DNA from: JAQBGV01 sp032128395
GTDB lineage: Bacteria; Planctomycetota; UBA8108; UBA1146
Reading direction: 5' to 3'
DNA: 25,660 bases
Assembly (NCBI GenBank): GCA_032128395.1
Contig: JAQBGV010000057.1
Coordinates: forward strand, 1 to 25,660
The position numbers and the translations under genes are program-made. Below are positions 6,521 to 13,838 of this stretch, piece after piece (the stretch's first letter is position 1; each line of letters starts with the position of its first letter). The notes beneath the pieces were generated by a model. It saw only the letters and a list, made by a program, of their open reading frames with translations, had not been told where the DNA came from and searched no databases.

Positions 6521-8992
6521 ATGTATCGTCGCATTCTCCTCGCCTCCGTTCTCTGTCTGTCCACTTCCGGCATCGCCACCGCCGACTTCTTCTATCCCGA
6601 CTTCCTCTCGATCACCGGTCTGAACCTGGTCGGGAGCAGTGCGCAGGTCGGAGCGCAGCTCCAGCTCACCCCGTCGACCAATCAACAGCTCGGCGCCGTG
6701 TACCGAGTGGATCAGGAGATGATCTCCGACGGATTCGATGTGCTCTTCACGTTCCAGATCTCGATCAACGGAGCGGATGGCTTCACGTTCATCATCCAGA
6801 ACGAGAGCGCCTCCGCGCTCCTGACCCAGGCGGGGACGACCCTGGGTTACGCGACAGCGACTGCCGCGTGCGGCTTCGTGCCGGAAGACGGGATCACCTC
6901 GAGCCTCGTCGTCGAATTCGACACTTGGGACAGCGGTCCTTGCTTCGGAGAGCCGGGGACGGCGCGCCACGTCGCAGTGCACTCCCAGGGCATCCTGCCG
7001 AACAGCGGGAACTGGAACGATCGCCTCGACGGCGATGCGAACCCCGTGAACTTCGAGGACGGTGCGACCCACGTCGCGCGGGTGGTGTACGACCCGATCG
7101 GCCCCGTTCTGCGGGTCTATCTCGACGACCTGTCCACGCCGCTCTTCGACATCGCTGTGGATCTCCCGAGCCTTCTCGGGACGAACTCCGCGTGGGTCGG
7201 TTTCACCGGGACGACCGGTGGGGTGACCCAGACCACGTCGCTCCTCGACTGGAGCTACACCTCGACCGTTCCGGTGACGAACGACTCCTGCCTCGGCGCG
7301 ATCGAGATGGAGCTGGGGGAGACCTTCGGGTTCGACACCAGTAATGCGACCTCGGACGGCATCGCGCCGAGCTGCGGCGCTGGGGCGCCGGTCGACGTCT
7401 GGTACAGATTCGTACCGGTGTGTGCCGGCGACTATCAGATCTCCCTCTGTGGGAGTTCCTTCGACACCCGTCTCGCGGTCTACGACGGGACGGGCGGCTG
7501 TCCCGTCTCCGGTGCCATCGCGTGCAACGACAACAGCTGCGGTATCCAGTCGGAACTCACGTTCACGGCCACCGCCGGGGCCCAGTACTACTTCCAAGTA
7601 GGTGGAGCGGGGACCGCGACCGGCACGGGGACGATCAACATGACCCAACTCACGGCGGTTCCGGTCAACGACGAGTGCATCTCGGCGACTCCCTACACCG
7701 CGCCGATCGGTTTCGGCACCGAGTGCGCGAACTCGGAAGGGATCGACCCCGGTTGCGGCACCGCCGCCGCGTCCCCGGATGTCTGGTTCGAATACACGGT
7801 GACCCAGGACGCGCAGATCACGGTCAGCCTGGTGGGATCGCTCTACGACACCGTGCTCGCGGTCTGGGGACCGGGGACGGGCTGCCCCCTTCCGGGGGAC
7901 ATCCCCTTCGCCTGCAACGACGACGCAGTGGGGCCGCAGTCGCTACTGACCTTCAACGCTCTCGTCGGCGAGGTGTACCTGATCCAGGCGAGCGGGTTCG
8001 CGGGGGCGACCGGTGTCGGTTCGCTGGAAATCACCGAGGCGCTTACGGTGAATGTCACCGGAGAGCATCTGGTGATCAACGGTGAGATCGGTGGACTCGT
8101 CGACAGCACCACGGCGATGGTCAACACCTTGACCGCGGCGGGGATCTCCCCGGTCGTCATCAATGCCTTCGAACCGTTCAGCGGGATCCCCGATACGATC
8201 TACTACATCGGGGGGACCTTCCCCTCGAACACCCCGCTCGACGATTTCGGCCTCGGTGACCTGTTCGCGTCGATGATCCTCTCCGGCTCCAATGCGTACA
8301 TCAGCGGAGGTGATATCTGGGGCTTCGATCCGCCGACGGGGTTCTACGCGGTGGACGGAATCGATGACGCCCTCACGCTCGATGGCGGAGACACTCATAT
8401 GGGAGGGCAGGGGATCGTGGGCGGCCCGCTCGACGGCGTGGCCCTCGTCTACACGCAGGATCAGGCGGGGAATGACTGGACCGACGAGCTCGTCGTATCG
8501 GCGCTCGATTCCCTCGGACCCGATTCCACCGCGGTGTTCCAGGACGATGGTACGGGCGGCGGCAGCTTCTTCAACGTGCTGACGTTCTACGACACCTCCA
8601 GCGGGGGGAAGGTCGTCTGCGGGTCGACGGAGATCGGCGGCTACGACAATCCTGCCGCGATCTACTCCGCGATCGCGGACTTCTTCGGAGGAGGCAGCCC
8701 AGGGACGCAGTTCCGTCGCGGCGATTGCAACAACGACTCGACGTTCAACATCGCCGATCCGGTCTTCACGCTCTCCGTGCTCTTCCCGACCGGGACGCCT
8801 CCCACCCCCGCGTGCAACGACTCGTGCGATGCGAACGACGATGGGGGCCTGAACATCGCAGACGCGGTCGCGATGCTGAGTGAGCTGTTCCCCGTGGGTC
8901 CGCCCGCTCCGCTGCCGGCCCCAGGCTCGGCGATCTGCGGAGAGGATCCGACGGCAGACGCGCTCGACTGCCTAGCGAGCTCCTGCCCCTAG
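6521..8992 (+). CDS. Secreted L-type-lectin-like protein with two PPC-like repeats and dockerin-like C-terminus
   Basis: An 823-residue exported protein. AGGAGG lies four bases before the ATG. Residues 1-21 are a signal peptide (MYRRILLASVLCL...TA). Residues 25-250 resemble a legume/L-type lectin domain, with 'GADGFTFIIQNE', 'VVEFDTWDSG' and a final 'AWVGFTGTTGG' strand. Residues 253-380 and 382-508 are two copies of a module beginning 'NDxC', with 'VWYRF/VWFEY', 'DTRLAVYDG/DTVLAVWGP' and 'ACNDNS/ACNDDA', like bacterial pre-peptidase C-terminal (PPC) domains. Residues 515-725 form an unassigned alpha/beta-like region. Residues 731-823 carry two dockerin-like Ca loops (RGDCNNDSTFNIADP and CDANDDGGLNIADA), each followed by an 'LxxLFP' helix, and a Cys-containing tail. 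Probably binds glycans at or outside the cell surface. No catalytic residues are recognised. It is followed by a strong terminator. Confidence 0.88.
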   Translation: MYRRILLASVLCLSTSGIATADFFYPDFLSITGLNLVGSSAQVGAQLQLTPSTNQQLGAVYRVDQEMISDGFDVLFTFQISINGADGFTFIIQNESASALLTQAGTTLGYATATAACGFVPEDGITSSLVVEFDTWDSGPCFGEPGTARHVAVHSQGILPNSGNWNDRLDGDANPVNFEDGATHVARVVYDPIGPVLRVYLDDLSTPLFDIAVDLPSLLGTNSAWVGFTGTTGGVTQTTSLLDWSYTSTVPVTNDSCLGAIEMELGETFGFDTSNATSDGIAPSCGAGAPVDVWYRFVPVCAGDYQISLCGSSFDTRLAVYDGTGGCPVSGAIACNDNSCGIQSELTFTATAGAQYYFQVGGAGTATGTGTINMTQLTAVPVNDECISATPYTAPIGFGTECANSEGIDPGCGTAAASPDVWFEYTVTQDAQITVSLVGSLYDTVLAVWGPGTGCPLPGDIPFACNDDAVGPQSLLTFNALVGEVYLIQASGFAGATGVGSLEITEALTVNVTGEHLVINGEIGGLVDSTTAMVNTLTAAGISPVVINAFEPFSGIPDTIYYIGGTFPSNTPLDDFGLGDLFASMILSGSNAYISGGDIWGFDPPTGFYAVDGIDDALTLDGGDTHMGGQGIVGGPLDGVALVYTQDQAGNDWTDELVVSALDSLGPDSTAVFQDDGTGGGSFFNVLTFYDTSSGGKVVCGSTEIGGYDNPAAIYSAIADFFGGGSPGTQFRRGDCNNDSTFNIADPVFTLSVLFPTGTPPTPACNDSCDANDDGGLNIADAVAMLSELFPVGPPAPLPAPGSAICGEDPTADALDCLASSCP

Positions 8993-9002
8993 AGGCGGGC
9001 CC

Positions 9003-9039
9003 GGTCGCCGCAACGCCCGTCTGCGGCGTTGCGGCGACC
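9003..9039 (+). terminator. Rho-independent terminator after the lectin gene
   Basis: A 15-bp perfect stem (GGTCGCCGCAACGCC, 9003-9017, with its complement at 9025-9039) has a 7-base loop. It starts ten bases after the lectin stop and is followed by the pyrimidine tract TCTCTCTCTCC. Confidence 0.88.
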
Positions 9040-9363
9040 TCTCTCTCTCCTCTCTGACCGCAACAGAGACTCCTCATCTCTATTGATCATCCACACTTGT
9101 CGCCTGGGACCGCGATCTTGGGGTGGGAAGTTCATTCCAAGCCGACAGTTCCTGCTCGGGCCGCGTCGGTCCGTGGGGACTCGTAGGGCGTCCGGATTCG
9201 GACTTTCCGACCGGGGGGGCCCTGTCCGCACGTGCGGAAATGCAATGAGGAGGCCACGCCCTGGCGAGGTGCTCGAGAGTTGGCGGTCACAAGCCCTGTT
9301 TCTTGCTCCACCTACAGAGCCTCTGTCGCGGTATTTCGAAACGCAGCTGGGCGTACAGAATAA

Positions 9364-9387
9364 GGCGGTGATCCGAAGATCACCGCC
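9364..9387 (-). terminator. Rho-independent terminator with UUCG loop after the small dockerin-like gene
   Basis: On the minus strand, GGCGGTGATC-TTCG-GATCACCGCC forms a perfect 10-bp stem closed by a C(UUCG)G tetraloop, one of the most stable RNA loops. It is followed by TTATTCTG. It lies about 35 bases past the stop of the minus-strand gene ending at 9421. Confidence 0.88.
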
Positions 9388-9420
9388 CCTGTGAGGAGTT
9401 GGTCGAGTTCTCGGGGGGAG

Positions 9421-9915
9421 CTACCCACCCACCGCCTGCTGCAGCGCCTGGAAGTCGGCGATATCGATCCGGCCGTCGCGGTTCGCGTCCAGTGCTTCGA
9501 CGGGGGCTTTCGGGCGCGGTCCGCCACCGAAGAGCCACTGCAAGAACACGGTGAGGTCGGCGATATCCACATGGCCGTCGTCGTTCGCGTCGCCGAGGAC
9601 CGCTTTCCCGAGGGTCGGCTGGCTGCGGCGCCCGCCGGTCTCCTGCAGGTCGCGCAGCAGCGCGCCGACGTCTGCGATGTTGAATTGGTCGTCTTCGTTG
9701 TAGTCGAAGTCGCGGGTGGAGACGAACTGCCGCGCACCACCGAAGAGAATGTCGAGCATCGTCTTCGCGTCGCTGTAGTCGACCATCTTGTTGGCATCCG
9801 CGTCGCCGCGATGGATTTCGACGGAGACGGCGCTGCCGATCGATTGGGCTTCGAGGTGGGCGGTGGATCCGGTGACGAGAGCGGTGAGTGCGATCACGGT
9901 CAGGAGCGTTTTCAT
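9421..9915 (-). CDS. Small secreted protein built of dockerin-like EF-hand repeats
   Basis: A 164-residue protein. The start at 9915 (MKTLLTVIALTALVTGS...) gives a clean signal peptide of about 24 residues ending near LEAQ. An in-frame ATG further upstream gives a long low-complexity leader and was rejected. The mature part is almost entirely four Ca-loop half-repeats: HRGDADANKMVDYSDA (36-50), DFDYNEDDQFNIAD (69-82), LGDANDDGHVDIAD (107-120) and LDANRDGRIDIAD (142-154). Each is followed by a hydrophobic helix such as LTVFLQWLFGG. Two dockerin-like domains in tandem are expected to bind Ca2+ and may mediate protein-protein attachment. No catalytic or binding domain is attached, which is unusual. 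The upstream purine stretch AAAGAAGAAG is a weak ribosome binding site. Confidence 0.85.
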   Translation of the reverse strand: MKTLLTVIALTALVTGSTAHLEAQSIGSAVSVEIHRGDADANKMVDYSDAKTMLDILFGGARQFVSTRDFDYNEDDQFNIADVGALLRDLQETGGRRSQPTLGKAVLGDANDDGHVDIADLTVFLQWLFGGGPRPKAPVEALDANRDGRIDIADFQALQQAVGG

Positions 9916-10408
9916 GGCTTCTTCTTTCGTTTCTCGGTTTGGCCTTGGTTCGACAGGAGCGTCAGCGAGTGGGTGTCGGCGGTACGCGGTTTCGTGCTCT
10001 CTCCTTCCTTCCCGCGTGGGTGAGTCGCCGGCGCGCCCTTCGCGCTCACTCCCAAGAGCGGGGAGGAGCGGGAAACCGAACGGAGGAAACGGAGAACTGC
10101 GGAGGTGTGTGCTGGGCGAGGTTGAGGGGTCAGACGTGTGGAGCGCTGATCCGATGGGCGCACCGGCTGATGGGGATAACAGCACCAAAATACCCGACTT
10201 GCGTGCTGTCTGAGGGGCTGCAGGGTGGTCGAGGTCTGAATATCCTATGAAGAAGTCATCACGGGTGGGAGATCGGGGATAGCGGGTGGGGGCGCTCCAC
10301 GACAGAAGGGGCGGTGCTCCGAGCGCACTCGGCGTTCCCCCGGCGTCTTTGCGAGAAGATCCATGCGTTCATCGCAGCACTCTGGGCAAGGGTCGCGCGG
10401 CGTGCGAG
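9916..10408. other. Non-coding stretch upstream of the small dockerin-like gene
   Basis: Both flanking genes read leftward, so this contains the leader and promoter of the dockerin-like gene and the 3' flank of the AhpD-like gene. No protein-like frame, tRNA or clear terminator was found; only a 5-bp hairpin at 10319-10332 was noticed. Confidence 0.5.
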
Positions 10409-10948
10409 TCAGCTCGACTCGTCCTCGAGCTTGACCCCGAGACCATCGGCGATCCGATTGGCGAACGCGAAGTACGCGGTGATCGCGCAGATGTCGTGGA
10501 TCGTGCGGTCGTCGAACCCCGCCTCGCGGAGAGCCACGACATCTCCCTCGAGGATCTCCCCCGGGCGGTCGGTCAATTTCAGGGCGTACTCGAGCATCGC
10601 CTGATCCGTCGGCGAGATGCTCTGGTCCATGGGGCCGGGAAAGAGGGCCCGGAAGATCGACTCCTGCTCGGGGTCGTCGATCTTTTTCGCGCTGAGCAGT
10701 CGACGGAGCCCCGCCCCGTGGTGGATCACTCAGTAGTGGCAGTTGTTCCGGGCCGACACCGCGTACGCGATCAGCTCCCGCTGTACTCTCGTCAGCGGAC
10801 CCTCGCCGTACATCAATGCACGATACAACTCGTGGTGGAGCCGAATGACGCGGCTGTGCACCCCGTGGATCTGTATGATGTTGTCGCGGTCAGGGATCTG
10901 ATCCTCGACCGGAATCTCCCCCTCCGGCACCTTGCGGATATGGGCCAT
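10409..10948 (-). CDS. AhpD-like (carboxymuconolactone decarboxylase fold) selenoprotein, CxxU active site
   Basis: Read with UGA at 10730-10732 as selenocysteine, this is a continuous 179-residue protein. Without that it splits into 72- and 106-residue halves that each look like half of one family. The active site reads E58...SARNNC70-H-Y-U73-V-I-H-H77. The spacing E to C of 12, C to U of 3 and U to H of 4 equals that of the Glu118/Cys130/Cys133/His137 set in mycobacterial AhpD, so UGA replaces the second redox Cys. AhpD-like proteins are a known bacterial selenoprotein family. The expected role is peroxide or hydroperoxide reduction in the cytoplasm; there is no signal peptide. AGGAGG at 10953-10958 supports the start. 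A SECIS-like hairpin follows the UGA. Alternatives are a nonsense mutation or a sequencing error, but the position and hairpin argue against them. Confidence 0.85.
10694..10731 (-). promoter_or_regulatory. SECIS-like element of the AhpD-like selenoprotein
   Basis: Downstream of the UGA, ACGGGG (10719-10714) pairs with CTCCGT (10708-10703), including one G-U pair, around the loop CGGGG. The loop begins after 16 bases and has G at its second position, as usual bacterial SECIS rules ask (loop 3-14 nt, 16-37 nt from UGA, G in the first two loop positions). A lower helix of seven pairs and one mismatch joins the GA of the UGA and the next six bases to GACTGCTC (10701-10694). Confidence 0.7.
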
Positions 10949-11119
10949 CGGTCCTCCTCGCGTGTATCAGAACCCGAGTTCCACCTCCCGTCTACCACGA
11001 GCGCTCGATCGACACGAGCCCCCACCCCGCGAGCCGGACCCCAGTACTCCGGCTCGTGATCCGGTATTGTGCGCCCCGAGGACTCGGCGGCGGCGGTTCC
11101 TCCTACCAGTGGAGTCTGC

Positions 11120-12613
11120 GTGAAGCTCATCGGCGTGGTGATCTACTTCGGCATCTTGCTCGCGATCGGCTTCGTGGCCTCGCGGCGGATGAAGGGACTG
11201 CGGGAGTACTTCGTCGCCAACAAATCGCTCGGGTTCCTGTCCGTGGCGTTCTCGGCGCGGGCGACCGGAGAGTCGGCGTGGCTCCTCCTCGGGCTCACCG
11301 GACTCGGTGCGATGGCGGGAGTGCGCGGCTTCTGGGTGGTCCTCGGGGAGATCCTCGGAGTCGGCGCATCCTGGCTGTTGCTCGCGCGCCCCTTCAAGCG
11401 CAGGACGGACCAGTACGACAGCGTCACGGTCCCCGACTACCTGGAGTCCCGTTTCAAGGATCGGAGCCACGGGATCCGGCTCATCGCGGCGATCGCCCTG
11501 GTGGTGAACGTGGTGATCTACGTCAGCGCCCAGATCGACGCGACCGGTTCCGCTTTCGAGAGCTTCCTCGGCTGGAACTACACCGTCGGTGCGCTGGTCG
11601 GGTTCGGCGTGGTCGTGACCTATGTCCTCTTCGGGGGGTTCGTCGCCATCGTGTGGTCCGACGTGTTCCAAGGATTCCTGATGCTGATCGGACTCGTGGT
11701 GCTCCCGGTGGTCGGGCTCATCACGATCGGAGGGTTCGGCACCGCCGCGTCCAGCCTGCACGTGATCGACCCGACGCTCTCGAGCTTCTCTGGGGGTGAG
11801 CCTTGGGGGCTGATCCCCATCGTGCAGACCCTCGCCCTGGTGTTCATCGGCCTCGGGTTCCTCGGATCGCCGCAGATCTTCGTCCGCTTCATCGCGCTGA
11901 AATCGGAACGCGAGATCCCCCGCGGCACCATCGTCGCGTTGGTGTGGACTCTACTCGCCGACGTCGGTGCGGTGTGCACCGGGATGGTGGGACGCGCGCT
12001 CCTCACGAAGGAGGGTCAGGACACGGCGATTCTCGGGGCCGGAGGGCAAGATGTCCTGCCGCTCCTCACCGAAGTTCTCTTCCCTCCGCTCTGGGTCGGG
12101 CTCTATGTCGCCATCGTGCTCGCCGCGATCATGTCGACCGTGGATTCGCTCCTGGTGGTGGCTTCGAGCGCCGCGGTGCGAGACTTCTACCAGAAGGTCC
12201 TACGTCCGGATCTCCGCGACGATCAGCTGTTGCGGGTCAGTCGCGTGGTCACCTTCGGGATCGCCCTCGTCGCCCTGGCGGTGGCGATGGTCGTCGCGAA
12301 CACCGCCGAGAACCGCACCATCTTCTGGTTCGTGGTCTTCGGCTGGTCGGGAATCGCAGCCACGTTCTGTCCCACGATCGTGCTCTCCCTCTTCTGGGCT
12401 GGATTCACCGCGCGGGGGGCGAAGGTGGCGATGCTCGCCGGGTTCTTCTCGGTCCCGATCTTCAAGTTCGCCGCACCCAGACTGCCGGGGATGTGGGGGG
12501 AGTTCTTCGGAGCGCTCGAGGAGCTGACCCCGTCGTTCATCGTGTCCCTCTGCGCTGGGATCGGGGTGAGTCTCTTCGACCGGGCCGGTCGGGAGCGGCT
12601 CTCGCTCGAATAG
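11120..12613 (+). CDS. Sodium:solute symporter (SSS family)
   Basis: A 497-residue multi-pass membrane protein. I chose the GTG at 11120 because GGAG lies five bases upstream; an upstream in-frame ATG at 11069 adds a hydrophilic leader not expected in the family. Typical SSS features are visible: 'SLGFLSVAFSARATGESAWL' near residues 36-55, 'SVTVPDYLESRF' at 101-112, 'GFLGSPQIFVRFIALKSE' at 246-263, and 'STVDSLLVVASSAAVRDFY' at 339-357, the TM8 segment whose Ser residues form the Na2 site in this fold. About thirteen helices fit the family. It imports a solute with Na+; the substrate (amino acid, sugar, carboxylate or nucleoside) cannot be decided. It lies between two selenoprotein genes but in the opposite orientation to both. 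Confidence 0.92.
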   Translation: MKLIGVVIYFGILLAIGFVASRRMKGLREYFVANKSLGFLSVAFSARATGESAWLLLGLTGLGAMAGVRGFWVVLGEILGVGASWLLLARPFKRRTDQYDSVTVPDYLESRFKDRSHGIRLIAAIALVVNVVIYVSAQIDATGSAFESFLGWNYTVGALVGFGVVVTYVLFGGFVAIVWSDVFQGFLMLIGLVVLPVVGLITIGGFGTAASSLHVIDPTLSSFSGGEPWGLIPIVQTLALVFIGLGFLGSPQIFVRFIALKSEREIPRGTIVALVWTLLADVGAVCTGMVGRALLTKEGQDTAILGAGGQDVLPLLTEVLFPPLWVGLYVAIVLAAIMSTVDSLLVVASSAAVRDFYQKVLRPDLRDDQLLRVSRVVTFGIALVALAVAMVVANTAENRTIFWFVVFGWSGIAATFCPTIVLSLFWAGFTARGAKVAMLAGFFSVPIFKFAAPRLPGMWGEFFGALEELTPSFIVSLCAGIGVSLFDRAGRERLSLE

Positions 12614-12657
12614 GCGCCGGGACTATTGCTGCGGGAGGCGCGGCCGACGGGATCCGC

Positions 12658-12678
12658 GCGGTGGATTCTGCCCACCGC
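12658..12678. terminator. Possible bidirectional terminator between symporter and TlpA-like gene
   Basis: GCGGTGG (12658-12664) and CCACCGC (12672-12678) form a 7-bp stem with a 7-base loop between two convergent stops. There is no real T tract, so the call is weak. Confidence 0.4.
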
Positions 12679-13721
12679 TACTTCGACTCGGCGAGGAGTT
12701 CGCTGATCCGCTGCTCGAGCTCCATCCCTCCCAGGTTCGTGTAACGGTTCCGACCCTGACGATCGAGGAGGAAGGTCGCGGGGATGCCCCGCACGCCGTT
12801 CTTCTGGGGAAGTGGACCCTTGCCACCCTTTCCGTCGTAGATCTGCGGCCAGTCCATGAGGTGCTCGGCGATCAGTTCGCGGAGCTTCTCTTCCTTGCCT
12901 GGGTCATCGACGCTCACCGCGAGGACCCGGAACCCCTGTTGCGAAAACTTTTCGTGTGCCGCGAGGACCTCGGGCATGTGCAGCATGCACGGCTTTCACC
13001 AGCTGGCCCAATACATCACCAGCAGCACTTCGCCGCGAGAATCGGTCGACGATATCTCGCCACCGGCGAGGCTCGGGCCCTCGACGTCGACGAACGGACG
13101 CGGTCCGGTGTAGTCGACGGCGTAGAGCCTCCGGAGCAGGTAGACCCGCTCAGCATCGTCGATCGCAGCGTCGGAGAGGATCGTGGGGATGATGACCTTC
13201 TGCAGGAACTCGAGCCCTTCGTCGCTCCCGTGGTCACGACCCCGACGGCCCATCAGCCAGAGGGTCGAGAGATGGTCGTCGGAGTACTCGAGGATCGTCG
13301 GCAGCAGGTCTTCGGCGCGATCCCAGCTTCCCGCGTCGCTCCAGTGGACCCCGAGGAGCATCAATCGATGACCGACGACAGGCCGATAGTTCGGCAGCGG
13401 GACCCCGTGCGATCGGACGCGCTCGAGGAGTTGGGCGAGAGGGCCCGAGTCGTCTCGATCGAGGGTGCTCACGGCGACTCGCCTCAGGAACTCGAATTCG
13501 TCCACCTCGTCGCCATTCCACCGGGCGAGCCACGCTTGGATGTCCACATTTCGCTTCTCGGCATCCTCGTCCGTGAGGAGTTTTCGTGTGACGACCTCGT
13601 GGAGGTCTGCGGCGGCATCGGCTGGCCCCGGGGGGGCGAGAAACGTCAGCAGAAGAGCCATCGCCAGGGCCATGATTCCCCTTTCGTGCGGGACGGCGAT
13701 TGTCGAGGGTCGCCGCCGCAT
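12678..13721 (-). CDS. Exported TlpA/thioredoxin-like selenoprotein, UxxC active site
   Basis: Read with UGA at 12996-12998 as selenocysteine, this is a continuous 347-residue protein. An N-terminal signal peptide (MRRRPSTIAVPHERGIMALA..., to about residue 37) is followed by a helical region to about 205 with no recognised domain. A thioredoxin-fold domain at about 212-347 reads VLLVMYWASW-U242-K-P-C245-MLHMP, then FRVLAVSVDD, and GIP314ATFLLD with the cis-proline. In TlpA/AhpC-TSA relatives the same site is 'FWASWCxPC', so UGA replaces the first, nucleophilic Cys. The expected role is thiol-disulfide or peroxide chemistry in the periplasm. The alternative start at 13673 has AAAGGGGA upstream but leaves the signal peptide without a basic n-region. 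A SECIS-like hairpin follows the UGA. A premature stop or sequence error is the alternative reading. Confidence 0.85.
12957..12976 (-). promoter_or_regulatory. SECIS-like element of the TlpA-like selenoprotein
   Basis: On the minus strand, TGCCCGAG pairs with CTCG-C-GGCA, giving 8 bp with one bulged C, around the 3-base loop GTC. The loop starts 27 bases after the UGA and has G first, meeting the usual bacterial SECIS criteria. A second hairpin (GTGCA-TGC-TGCAC) lies closer, with its loop 10 bases after the UGA, probably too near to be the SECIS. Confidence 0.65.
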
Positions 13722-13838
13722 CCTCAAGCCCGCGGTGCTGCGGCCCCGGTCGGCGGGCGCATCGCGGCCAGCATCGTATTCTGCCAGTAAGCCGCCATTC
13801 TCGTACCGACCGATCCATTCCGATTCACCGGGAGAACC

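Larger units (their letters stand above)
8993..9420. other. Intergenic region between convergent lectin and small dockerin-like genes
   Basis: No coding sequence is supported. It holds two terminators facing each other (9003-9039 plus, 9364-9387 minus) and a perfect 14-bp palindrome TCCGCACGTGCGGA at 9235-9248. About 320 bases between the terminators are otherwise unexplained. Confidence 0.6.

Noticed and set aside
9916..10188. An N-terminal extension of the small dockerin-like protein starting at 10188.
   Set aside because: It would bury the clear signal peptide behind about 90 low-complexity Ser/Pro/Arg-rich residues.
10967..11761. A 264-codon minus-strand frame opposite the symporter.
   Set aside because: His/Asp/Glu/Arg-rich antisense shadow of a clear SSS transporter.
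10730..12998. Reading the two active-site UGA codons as Trp through an alternative genetic code.
   Set aside because: UGA ends several genes here (for example at 1495, 18756, 19475 and 19482), and Trp at a redox Cys position makes no functional sense.
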